NCBI RefSeq assembly: GCF_036108815.1
Contig: NZ_CP107985.1
Location: 8,491,501 to 8,555,500, forward strand
Source: Streptomyces sp. NBC_00353
Lineage (GTDB): Bacteria; Actinomycetota; Actinomycetes; Streptomycetales; Streptomycetaceae
DNA: 64,000 bases
Direction: 5' to 3'
Shown here: positions 34,627-42,413 of the stretch, in pieces
How the letters are laid out: every line of letters starts with the position of its first letter
Position numbering within the stretch: position 1 is the stretch's first letter
Made by a program: the position numbers and the translations under genes
The notes under the pieces: model-generated
What the model saw: only the letters and a program-made list of their open reading frames with translations
Told to the model about the DNA's origin: nothing
Database searches by the model: none

Positions 34627-36066
34627 ATGAGCACTGTGCATCGGATCAGTAACCTGATCGGTGGCAAGGACTTCCCCGGCGACGGTTACGAGCGTCGCAA
34701 TCCCGCGGACCCGTCCGACCTGGTGTCCGTCTCGCCGGCCTCCGGCGCGGATGCCGTGGACGCTGCGGTCACGGCGGCCTGCGACGCCCAGCCGGGCTGG
34801 GCGGCACTGTCCGCACCCGCGCGCGGCGCCGTCCTGATGGACGCGGCGGAGATTCTGCGCGGCCGTCACGAGGAGATCGCCCGTGACCTGGTGCGGGAGG
34901 AAGGCAAGACGCTGGCCGAGGCCCGGGGCGAAGTCCGCCGGGCGATCGATGTGTTCCGCTTCTTCGGTTCCGAGGGCTGGCGGCTCGGCGGCCCGACGCT
35001 GCCGAGCTCGCAGCCCGACACCCTGGTGCACACCCGCCGCGAGGCGCTGGGCGTGGTCGGACTGATCACCCCGTGGAACTTCCCGATCGCCATACCGGCC
35101 TGGAAGATGGCGCCGGCACTGATCGCGGGCAACGCGGTGGTCCTCAAGCCCGCCGAGCTCACCCCGGTGTCGACCCGTCACCTCGCCGACGCGCTGGTGC
35201 AGGCGGGTCTGCCGGCCGGCGTGCTGAATGTGGTGCACGGCGCCGGACCGGTCGTCGGTGAAGCGCTGGTGACCGACCCCCGGGTGTCGGCGGTGTCGTT
35301 CACCGGGTCCACGACGGTCGGCATGCACATCGAGCGCACCGTTCACGAGCGACGCGGCCGGGTGCAGGTCGAGATGGGTGGCAAGAACGCCTTGGTGGTG
35401 CTCGACGACGCGGACGTCGAGCAGGCCGCACAGATCGCCGCGGCCGGCGGGTTCGCCCTCACCGGACAGGCCTGCACCGCCTCCTCCCGGGTCATCTGCA
35501 CCCCGGGCGTGTACGAGGCCTTCGTCGCGGCGCTCACCGAGCAGGCAGAGCGCTACCGTCCGGGCAACGGTCTGGACGGGGACACCCTGATGGGCCCGGT
35601 GGTCAGCGAGCAACAGCTCGCCGGTATCGAGGCGGCGATCGAGCGAGCCAGGGACGAGGGCGTGACCGTCGCGGCCGGCGGTGTCGCCCCCCAGGGCCTG
35701 ATGCTGGCACCCACCGTGCTCACCGGTGTCGGCCGGGACAGCGCCGTCGCGCGTGACGAGATCTTCGGCCCTGTGGTGGCCGTACTTGTCGCCGAGGATC
35801 TCGACGACGCGATCGAGCTGGTCAACGACTCGCGGTACGGGCTGGCCGCAGGCGTGTGCACCCGAAGCCTCGCCGGTGCCCAGCGGTTTGCCGCGCGGGT
35901 CCGGGCCGGCGTGATCAAGGTCAACCGCCCGACGACCGGACTGGACCTGAACGTGCCCTTCGGAGGCGTGAAGGATTCGTCCAGCAATACCTACCGCGAG
36001 CAGGGAACCGTGGCCACCGAGTTCTACTCCTGGTCCAAGAGCGTCTACCTGGGCTGGGACGACTGA
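34627..36066 (+). CDS. Aldehyde dehydrogenase (semialdehyde dehydrogenase-like)
   Basis: 479 aa NAD(P)-dependent ALDH. Catalytic Cys283 is in GQACTASS, general base Glu249 in VEMGGKN, Asn151 in TPWNFP, and the cofactor loop FTGST at about 225-229. The ending REQGTVATEFYSWSKSVYLG resembles 2-oxoglutarate-semialdehyde dehydrogenases. ATG at 34627 has AAGGA upstream. It is last in the operon and is followed by strong terminators. Together with a DHDPS-type enzyme it could finish a route ending in a 2-oxo-dicarboxylate (inference). Confidence 0.92.
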   Translation: MSTVHRISNLIGGKDFPGDGYERRNPADPSDLVSVSPASGADAVDAAVTAACDAQPGWAALSAPARGAVLMDAAEILRGRHEEIARDLVREEGKTLAEARGEVRRAIDVFRFFGSEGWRLGGPTLPSSQPDTLVHTRREALGVVGLITPWNFPIAIPAWKMAPALIAGNAVVLKPAELTPVSTRHLADALVQAGLPAGVLNVVHGAGPVVGEALVTDPRVSAVSFTGSTTVGMHIERTVHERRGRVQVEMGGKNALVVLDDADVEQAAQIAAAGGFALTGQACTASSRVICTPGVYEAFVAALTEQAERYRPGNGLDGDTLMGPVVSEQQLAGIEAAIERARDEGVTVAAGGVAPQGLMLAPTVLTGVGRDSAVARDEIFGPVVAVLVAEDLDDAIELVNDSRYGLAAGVCTRSLAGAQRFAARVRAGVIKVNRPTTGLDLNVPFGGVKDSSSNTYREQGTVATEFYSWSKSVYLGWDD

Positions 36067-36094
36067 GCCACTGACCAGCCGCACCATCCCGCGG

Positions 36095-36140
36095 ACCGCT
36101 GCGGTTGCCGGGCCCCTTCAGGCCCGGCAACCGCAGCGGT
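36095..36140 (+). terminator. Strong terminator after the catabolic operon
   Basis: Perfect 20-bp stem (36095-36114 with 36121-36140), 6-base loop, 28 bp after the aldehyde dehydrogenase stop. Confidence 0.9.
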
Positions 36141-36148
36141 TCAGTCGT

Positions 36149-36191
36149 GGGCCGGAGCACCGAGGGCGTGACGCCCTCGGTGCTCCGGCCC
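36149..36191 (-). terminator. Strong terminator for the orphan binding-protein gene
   Basis: A second perfect 20-bp stem (36149-36168 with 36172-36191) with a 3-base loop, 6 bp before the minus-strand stop codon and 8 bp from the first hairpin. Transcription from both sides is blocked. Confidence 0.9.
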
Positions 36192-36197
36192 GGGGGG

Positions 36198-38015
36198 CTA
36201 CTCGCGGTCGCCCGCGCCGGCCTTGCGGCGGCGGACCGCCAGCCCGCCGACGACGCCGAGCACCGCCACAGCACCGACACCGGCGGCCACGGTTCCGGTG
36301 GACATGGAGGAGTCGGCGCTCTTGGCGGCCGGGGCGGCCTTGGCGTAGTTCCAGAACGCCAGCTGGGTGGGCATCACGCCTGCCGCGTCCGCCTTGCCGG
36401 AGATGAGGCCCTTGACGGTGTCCGTGCGGGCCGCGGACAGGCCGTTGTCGTAGTACAGGATCATGTCCTGGTTGTGGCGGTAGAGGATGTCCTGCATCTC
36501 GCCGACGATGCGCGCGCGCTCGGCCGGGTCGAAGGCCTGGATCTGCTCCTGGAAGAGCTTGTCGTACGCCTTGTCGCAGTGGAAGGAGTCGGTGGAGCCG
36601 CTCGTTCCGTCGTCCTGCGGGCGGGTGTCGCAGGTCTGGATGCCGAGCATGTAGCTGGGGTCGGGGCCGGTGCCCCAGCTGTCCATCAACATGTCCCAGT
36701 CGCCCTTGGCGAGGTTGTCGTTCAGCTTGGTCATGCCGAACGGCTGGATGGTGACCTCGATGCCGATGTCCTTGAGCCAGCCCTTGACGTAGGACGAGAT
36801 CTGCGCGTCGCCGGTGCTGTCGGAGTGGATACCCAGGCGCAGATTCAGCTTCTTGCCGGACTTCGGGGCCGTTCGCACCCCGTCCTTGCCCTTCTTGTAA
36901 CCGGCCTCGTCCAGCAGCGCGTTGGCCTTGGCGAGATCGAAGTCCACCGCCTTGCCGGCCTCGGGCGTCCACGCCCACTGGCTCCAGGCGGGCGGAAGAT
37001 ATCCCACGCCGGGTGCGCCGAGGTTGTTGAGGACCTTCTTGACCAGGGTCTTCTTGTCCGTGGCGTAGGCGATCGCGGTGCGCACGGCCTGATCGGCCAG
37101 TGCAGGGTTTGCCGTGCCGATCGGCTTCTCGTTACGGGTCTTCGCCCCGGCGTTGATCTCGATGGCGGTCCAGTGGTGGCCGGGCGTCTGGAAGGCCGTG
37201 ACGTCCTTCTCGCTCTGCAGAGCCTTGAACTGCGTGGAGTTCATCGAGGTGACGTAGTCGATCTGACCGCTGCGCAGCGCGGCCACCGCGGCGTCGGTGG
37301 TCTTGTACTGCTGCTCGAGCAGGTGGTCGTACTTGGGGGCGCCGAGGAAGAAGTCCTTGTTGGCGTCGAGCTTGGCGTACTGCTCGGTCTTGTAGGTGGC
37401 GAGCTTCCAGGGGCCGTAACCGACCAGCGGGAAGCTGTTGTTCTTGAAGCTCTTCAGGTCGCCGGTGTGCTTCTCCCAGATGTGCTTGGGCACGATCGGG
37501 ATGCTGCTGGGGGTGGAGACGTACAGCATGTTCGACTGCGGGGCCTTGGTGGTGATCACCAGGGTGTTCGCGTCGGTGGCCTCGACCTTGGCGAAGTTTC
37601 GGACCAGTGAGCCGTTGGCCGTGGCGGCGGTCTCGTTCGTCATGATCAGGTTCAGCGTCCAGGCGGCGTCCTCGGCCGTGATGGGCCGGCCGTCGGACCA
37701 CTTCAGACCCTTGTGGATCTTGAAGGTCCAGCTGAGCTTGTCGGCGGAGGTGGTCCAGGAGTCGGCGAGGTAGGGCGCCGCGCTGCCGTCCGGGCGGAGC
37801 GAGTTGAGCGACGGGTAGACCTGGCCGAAAATGTCCAGCGCGCCGTCGAAGTACGCGAGGAAGGGATTGAGGGTGTCCACTCCGGACGTGTCCATGGTCA
37901 CGCGGAGGGTGGTACCGGCGCCGTCGGCTTGGGCGGCGGTCGCGGGAAGCGCGAGGATCGGCAGGGCGAGAGCGGCGAGAGCGGCGGCGGCTCTGCGCGG
38001 TATGCGCACGTTCAC
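36198..38015 (-). CDS. Orphan oligopeptide-binding protein with C-terminal anchor
   Basis: 605 aa SBP_bac_5 protein closely related to the binding protein at 17276: both share the LNPFLAYF start, WSDG(K/R)PITAEDAAW, the GTSGSTDSFHCDK loop with two Cys, and a C-terminal helix with RRRKAGAGDRE. The Sec signal ends near AAQADG; there is no lipobox. GTG at 38015 has GGGAG 9 bases upstream. No permease or ATPase is adjacent, so it probably loads one of the transporters at 5-9 kb or 19-23 kb. Motif copies at 38080 and 38114 suggest control with the murein genes. Confidence 0.92.
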   Translation of the reverse strand: MNVRIPRRAAAALAALALPILALPATAAQADGAGTTLRVTMDTSGVDTLNPFLAYFDGALDIFGQVYPSLNSLRPDGSAAPYLADSWTTSADKLSWTFKIHKGLKWSDGRPITAEDAAWTLNLIMTNETAATANGSLVRNFAKVEATDANTLVITTKAPQSNMLYVSTPSSIPIVPKHIWEKHTGDLKSFKNNSFPLVGYGPWKLATYKTEQYAKLDANKDFFLGAPKYDHLLEQQYKTTDAAVAALRSGQIDYVTSMNSTQFKALQSEKDVTAFQTPGHHWTAIEINAGAKTRNEKPIGTANPALADQAVRTAIAYATDKKTLVKKVLNNLGAPGVGYLPPAWSQWAWTPEAGKAVDFDLAKANALLDEAGYKKGKDGVRTAPKSGKKLNLRLGIHSDSTGDAQISSYVKGWLKDIGIEVTIQPFGMTKLNDNLAKGDWDMLMDSWGTGPDPSYMLGIQTCDTRPQDDGTSGSTDSFHCDKAYDKLFQEQIQAFDPAERARIVGEMQDILYRHNQDMILYYDNGLSAARTDTVKGLISGKADAAGVMPTQLAFWNYAKAAPAAKSADSSMSTGTVAAGVGAVAVLGVVGGLAVRRRKAGAGDRE

Positions 38016-38079
38016 AGGGGGCAACTCCCTTGGGCGGGGACGGGAATGCAGCGGAGGCGCATTGGCTGGAATGCATCTT

Positions 38080-38091
38080 CGTAAGTCACCT
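38080..38091. promoter_or_regulatory. Candidate operator before orphan binding protein
   Basis: CGTAAGTCACCT, reverse AGGTGACTTACG, matches nGGWAAnTTACS with one mismatch, 65 bp upstream of the GTG start. Confidence 0.45.
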
Positions 38092-38113
38092 GCGCCAAAG
38101 TCCATAGCGACGG

Positions 38114-38125
38114 CAAGAATTTACA
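38114..38125. promoter_or_regulatory. Weaker second operator candidate
   Basis: CAAGAATTTACA keeps the AAnTTAC core of the motif but lacks the GG. It is 34 bp from the first copy, similar to the 31-bp spacing in the murQ region. Confidence 0.3.
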
Positions 38126-38144
38126 AAGATCCACTGGCGAAAGC

Positions 38145-38177
38145 GGCGGCCGGCCCCATCGTGCGGAGCCGGCCGCC
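38145..38177 (-). terminator. Terminator after the NlpC/P60 gene
   Basis: Perfect 10-bp stem (38145-38154 with 38168-38177) with a 13-base loop, 16 bp past the minus-strand stop. Confidence 0.7.
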
Positions 38178-38193
38178 TGAGCTGAGCTGAGCG

Positions 38194-39273
38194 TCAGCCG
38201 GTGAGGTGGTAGTAGCCGAGCAGGTCGCTGTGCGAAGCGATGGTGTCGTCGCGCACGTACGAGGCCGTCTGCGGGGCGTTGACCATCATCGCCACCCCGT
38301 TCACGGTGCCGGTGTAGACCCCGACGTGGTGCACGGTCGACGCCGAGCCGCCGAAGAACACCAGGTCACCGGGGATCGCGGTGGCAGCGGTTACCTTGGT
38401 GAAGCGCGGGTTGACCACCTGGTCCTTGGTGGTCTGGCCGATGTCGCCGGCGCCCGCCCGCCAGTACAGCCAGCGGGCGAATCCCGAGCAGTCCAGGCCC
38501 ACCTCCTTGTCGGCCGGGCACGGTGTGATCGAGCCGCCGTAGCCGTCGCAGATGCCGATCGACGGGCCGAAGTCCGTCTCGTGGCCGCCGCCCCAGACGT
38601 ACTGGATGTTCTGGCCGGTGGCCTGCTCGCCGAAATTGACGACCGCCGCGTAGCGGCCCGAGCCGAGGTCGGCCGGCTGCTGGGGCGCCGGGTCGCCGTA
38701 GAGCTTCGCCTTGGTGGCGGGGTCCACCACACCGGTGGCCGCCAGCCCCACCGAGGACTGGTAGGTGCGTACCGCGTTGGTGGTGCCGGAGCCGAGGACA
38801 TGGTCCACGGTCAGCGAGGCGCCATGGGCGTTGAGCTTGTTCTGCAACTCGGTGACGCAGCCGTCGCTCTCGTTGGGCTCCAGGTCCACCGGGCAGCGCA
38901 GGCTGCGCAGGTCGATGGCGACCGTGGGGTCCTCGTAGTACAGCGCGGACTTGGTGGCCGGGCCGACCAGACCGTCCGAGGTGAGGCCCTTGGAGGTCTG
39001 GTAGGACTGGACCGCCGCAGTCGTCGCCGGGCCGAAGTCGCCGTCCACCGTCAGCGAGGCACCGCCGAAGTTGAGCAGCGTCTGAAGCTCGGTCACACAG
39101 CCGCTCAGTTGGCCCTGCTTGACGGTGCTCGGGCAGTCGGAGGAGAGCAGATTGGTCCGTGCGGGAATGGTCGCGGCCGCCGCGGGCATCGCGGTGCTCA
39201 GTGCGAGCAGTCCCGCTGCCGCCGCGACCGCGAATCCGCGGCCGGCCCGGCGGAGTTTTCCGTATGCAGGCAT
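38194..39273 (-). CDS. Secreted PG-binding NlpC/P60 endopeptidase
   Basis: 359 aa. A Sec signal (about 1-35, ending MPAAAATIPA), two PG_binding_1 repeats (about 45-110 and 120-190, each with a DGxxGPATK/SGTT-like core) and an NlpC/P60 cysteine peptidase domain (about 205-359). The catalytic Cys is in GLDCSGFARWLYW and His in TVHHVGVYTG. It should hydrolyse murein stem peptides outside the cell. ATG at 39273 has GGGAG; the ATG at 39300 has no such site. It is 37 bp behind the DUF1906 protein and probably co-transcribed. Its products could feed the peptide transporters (inference). Confidence 0.93.
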   Translation of the reverse strand: MPAYGKLRRAGRGFAVAAAAGLLALSTAMPAAAATIPARTNLLSSDCPSTVKQGQLSGCVTELQTLLNFGGASLTVDGDFGPATTAAVQSYQTSKGLTSDGLVGPATKSALYYEDPTVAIDLRSLRCPVDLEPNESDGCVTELQNKLNAHGASLTVDHVLGSGTTNAVRTYQSSVGLAATGVVDPATKAKLYGDPAPQQPADLGSGRYAAVVNFGEQATGQNIQYVWGGGHETDFGPSIGICDGYGGSITPCPADKEVGLDCSGFARWLYWRAGAGDIGQTTKDQVVNPRFTKVTAATAIPGDLVFFGGSASTVHHVGVYTGTVNGVAMMVNAPQTASYVRDDTIASHSDLLGYYHLTG

Positions 39274-39310
39274 GGTTCTCCCAGGAGTCTGAATCGCCAT
39301 GGATCGGGGG

Positions 39311-41077
39311 TTACTTGCCGGCTTGCAGGGCGGACCAGGTCAGATTGCCGACGATCCCGTCCGAGGTCAGGCCCTGGGCGGTCTGGTACGCCTTGACCGC
39401 GGTGGTGGTCGCCGGGCCGAAGTCGCCGTCGATGCTGAGCGTCTGACCGCGGGCCGCGATCAGCGCGCGCTGCAGACGCTTGACGTCGGTGCCGGTGGAG
39501 CCCGACTGGAGGGTCGGCCTGGTGCCCGCGGACAGCAGGGCGGTCCAGGTGTGGGAGTCGACGGTGCCGGTGACCGGCAGCGACTTGGCGCTCTGGAAGG
39601 ACTGGACGGCGCTCGTGGTGCCCGAGCCGAAGGCCCCGTCCACGGTGCCGGTGAAGTACCCCTGGCGCATCAGCAGGCACTGGGCGGCGCTGACCAGGCC
39701 GCCGGAGGAACCCGCAGAAATCGATCCGTACGCCGAGAAGTCGAGGCTCGCCGTGCAGGAACCGGCGAACGGCCCCACGCCGACGTCCAGGTAGTCGCGG
39801 TCGATGTTGATCGTCACGCCGCCCCAGGTCTCGTCGGTGTCCCCGCTGAGCTGGTGGATGCGCTGGTGGTCGGCCCAGTACTCGTCGGGAACGTAGGGCG
39901 TGGCGTCGTTGTCGGCCTTGCCGTTCCAGCGGGCGAACCAGATGTGGTCCGGCATCGTGTAGGTGCCGGTGGTGTACTCCCCGGCCAGGTCGGCCATGGA
40001 GGTGGCGGAGGTGTAGACGCCGGAGAGGTAGCCGCTGCTGTGCAGTTCCTCGGTCCAGGCGCTGAGGAAGGTCATCACCGCGTTACTGCATGCGGTGTTG
40101 GTCTGGTCGTACGCCTCCATGTCGTCGTAGAGCACGCTGCCCTGCGGCAGCCCGAGTGCGGCAGCGGCGGCGACGGCTTCCTGCGCCTCGCTGTGACCCT
40201 GGCTCGCGGCGGTGGCAAGGGTGGACGACACCTTGTGGCTGAAGGTGTTGCACGGCGCCTGCAGTCCCACATGGATGGGGATGATGTGCCAGCCCGCCGA
40301 GGTCTGCGTCTGGATCCACGGCGCGGTCAGGTTCGGCTGGTCGCAGGCGGCGCTGATGCCGCTGATGTACACCCCGATGGCCCGGAACGGCGAGGCGGAC
40401 CAGGCGGACATCTGCGCGTTGGACGGTGCGGCGCACGGGTCGAAGCCGAGACCCGTGTACGTGCCGGGCTGTGCGGCGACGGCGGACGCGGACGCGGACA
40501 TGGCCTCGGCCCGGCCCGCCGGGGCTGCGGACAGGGTCACCGCCTCGGCGCCGGCGTCCAGGTCCGCGCTGTCCAGGATGGTCTGCGCGGCGGCATCGTC
40601 CGCACCCACCGAGGCGGTGACCAGCACTCCGGCTGCCGGCACCGCCTGGCGTATCCGCCCGGACGGCGCACCGCCGGTCCGCGGTGCCGCGGCCCTGGCA
40701 GCGCCCTTGGGTGCGATGCGGGTGGAGCCGTCCACCGACTTCCGGCCGGTCGCGTCCAGCGGTTCGATCACCAGCGCTTCGGTGCGGCCGACCAGCCCGG
40801 CCGGGCAGGTGGCCTGACCGGCATCGGTGGCGTGGCCGAGGTAGACCGCGTGGCGATCGAAGCGCACACAGGTATCGGGGTGCGCGGCCAGGTCGATGAC
40901 CGGCCAACTGCTGGGCACACGTACGTGATAGCCCCGGTAGGAGACATCCTTGGCGCCGTCGGCGGCGCCGGCCGGTGCTGCGGCGGTGGCCAGGGCGGCG
41001 GTGCTCAGTGCGGCCAGCGCGGTGAGCACGGTGGTTGCGGCGCGCAGATGCGCTCGTGGTGGTCTGGGCAGTCTCAT
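39311..41077 (-). CDS. Secreted DUF1906 glycoside-hydrolase-like protein with PG-binding repeats
   Basis: 588 aa. The Sec signal (about 1-38) is followed by a family-unassigned region to about 185 containing a few Cys, then a DUF1906 TIM-barrel (about 195-430; FDPCAAPSNAQMSAWSASP at its start, YDDMEAYD at a strand end, WTEELHSSGYLSGVY). Two PG_binding_1 repeats (about 455-515 and 525-588) complete it. DUF1906 is related to GH25-like folds, but which wall bond it cuts is not established. ATG at 41077 has GGAG 4 bases upstream; longer starts would destroy the signal. First gene of a two-gene wall operon. Confidence 0.88.
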   Translation of the reverse strand: MRLPRPPRAHLRAATTVLTALAALSTAALATAAAPAGAADGAKDVSYRGYHVRVPSSWPVIDLAAHPDTCVRFDRHAVYLGHATDAGQATCPAGLVGRTEALVIEPLDATGRKSVDGSTRIAPKGAARAAAPRTGGAPSGRIRQAVPAAGVLVTASVGADDAAAQTILDSADLDAGAEAVTLSAAPAGRAEAMSASASAVAAQPGTYTGLGFDPCAAPSNAQMSAWSASPFRAIGVYISGISAACDQPNLTAPWIQTQTSAGWHIIPIHVGLQAPCNTFSHKVSSTLATAASQGHSEAQEAVAAAAALGLPQGSVLYDDMEAYDQTNTACSNAVMTFLSAWTEELHSSGYLSGVYTSATSMADLAGEYTTGTYTMPDHIWFARWNGKADNDATPYVPDEYWADHQRIHQLSGDTDETWGGVTINIDRDYLDVGVGPFAGSCTASLDFSAYGSISAGSSGGLVSAAQCLLMRQGYFTGTVDGAFGSGTTSAVQSFQSAKSLPVTGTVDSHTWTALLSAGTRPTLQSGSTGTDVKRLQRALIAARGQTLSIDGDFGPATTTAVKAYQTAQGLTSDGIVGNLTWSALQAGK

Positions 41078-41342
41078 GGCACTCCAGGTCGGCCTCTGGG
41101 ATGGACAGGACATGCGCCTTTCACCCGGATCACGGGGCCGGCTCGCATCGTCGTGCGGCGCCGCCGTGAGCAGGGCAGGCGAAAGGTAGCGCGTCATTGA
41201 GTTGCGTTGCACTACCTATTGCCGAAAATTTCTTACCAAGCTGCTGAGCCGTGTCGCGCTTCAACAGAACTGGCCGGTCCGGCAGTTCGATGTGAGAACT
41301 CATCAGCGCAGTTGTGAGTGCAGTGGTTTCGGGAGTCCCGGC

Positions 41343-41798
41343 ATGGGGAATGACGGCCTGCGCAGCGATGTTGTGATGTCCATGACCTTCTTTGTTGACG
41401 TGACGGTGCGCGGCTACGAGCTCGATACGCAGGGACATCTGAACCAGGCGGTCTATCTGCAGTACGCAGAGCACGCCCGGTGGGAGCTGCTGCGAGCCGC
41501 CGGCCTGCCGCAGGAGAAGCTGCTGGCCGGCGGCGTGGGTCCGGTCGCGCTCGAAGTGACGGTGAAGTTCCTGCGGGAGCTGCGGGGCGGTGAACGGGTG
41601 CGGGTGACCTGTCAGTTCGTCTACGGCAGCGGAAAGACCTTCGAGGTGGTGCAGAAGATCATCAAGGAGGACGGCGCGGTCGCGGCGGAGATCACGGGCG
41701 TGGCGGGCATGCTCGACCTGACCGCCCGCAGGCTCATCGCCGATCCGGCCGGCCATCTCGCCTCGCTCGCCGGAAACCCGGACCTGCTCAGCGGCTGA
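41343..41798 (+). CDS. Acyl-CoA thioesterase, hot-dog (4HBT) fold
   Basis: 151 aa single hot-dog domain. The pattern VRGYELDTQGHLNQAVYLQYAE (in two parts, about 20-42) is the 4-hydroxybenzoyl-CoA thioesterase/YbgC signature, with Asp-x-x-Gly-His-x-Asn at the active site. ATG at 41343 was chosen for GGGAG at 7-base spacing; the ATG at 41382 nearer the domain has none. It stands alone between divergent wall genes and an ArsR gene. Physiological acyl-CoA unknown. Confidence 0.87.
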   Translation: MGNDGLRSDVVMSMTFFVDVTVRGYELDTQGHLNQAVYLQYAEHARWELLRAAGLPQEKLLAGGVGPVALEVTVKFLRELRGGERVRVTCQFVYGSGKTFEVVQKIIKEDGAVAAEITGVAGMLDLTARRLIADPAGHLASLAGNPDLLSG

Positions 41799-41993
41799 TC
41801 GCAGGCGGCCGGGCCGTGCGGGAGGCGGTGCGCAGGACGGCCGCCGCCTCGTGCGTGGCGTCGGCGCGGCTCCCGCTCTCGTTCACGGGGTGAGATCCGT
41901 CCCGTCCGCCCCGTGCCCGTGGTGCGATGCGGGGCAAAGTACGATGGGTCTCGTACCATGGAGCGTCCGGACGAAGCGACGACAGGAGCCGAC

Positions 41994-42380
41994 GTGACCG
42001 CGACCAGCGCCACTGCCGCGAGTGGCACCGCCGCCCCGGGCGCCGGTGCCCGCGTGCTGGCCCACCCGGCACGTGAGGAGATGCGCATCGAGGCCGTGCT
42101 CCACGCACTCTCCGACCCGATGCGGTTGCGGGTGGTCCGCGAGCTGGCCGCCGCCGAGGGCGAGCTCACCTGCTCCCGTATCGAACTGCCGGTGTCCAAG
42201 TCCACATCCACGCACCACTTCCGGGTGCTGCGTGAGAGCGGCATCATCAGTCAGACCTACCGGGGCACCGCCAAGATGAACGGGCTGCGCCGCGACGACC
42301 TGGAAGTACTCTTCCCCGGCCTGCTCGACAGCGTTCTCGCCGCCGCGACCATGCAGGCGGACCGGCTCGGCGAAGGCTGA
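41994..42380 (+). CDS. ArsR-family winged-helix regulator
   Basis: 128 aa from GTG 41994, which has AGGAG at 5 bases. The winged helix spans about 30-105 (LHALSDPMRLRVVRELA; recognition helix in SKSTSTHHFRVLRE). No metal-binding Cys cluster is present, so a metal sensor is unlikely. An in-frame ATG at 41958 lies 12 bases after a TACGAT -10-like element and could give a leaderless 140-aa form. The gene has no obvious operon partner. Confidence 0.87.
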   Translation: MTATSATAASGTAAPGAGARVLAHPAREEMRIEAVLHALSDPMRLRVVRELAAAEGELTCSRIELPVSKSTSTHHFRVLRESGIISQTYRGTAKMNGLRRDDLEVLFPGLLDSVLAAATMQADRLGEG

Positions 42381-42387
42381 CAGCGCA

Positions 42388-42405
42388 CCGCGGATCCGTC
42401 CGCGG
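42388..42405. terminator. Terminator between convergent ArsR and FprA genes
   Basis: Perfect 7-bp GC stem with a 4-base loop in the 33-bp gap between convergent stop codons. Confidence 0.6.
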
Positions 42406-42413
42406 CCCTCGAC

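Noticed and set aside
28194..36066. Carnitine or tricarballylate catabolism as a firm assignment
   Set aside because: CaiB/CaiD-like and MHS/flavoprotein pairings fit only parts of the operon; the lyase, SDR and ALDH are unexplained by either pathway.
41078..41342. A c-di-AMP (ydaO-type) riboswitch before the wall-hydrolase operon
   Set aside because: Wall hydrolases in Streptomyces often carry one, and a CCGGGTGAAAGGC-like piece is present, but I could not find the remaining conserved segments or pairing.
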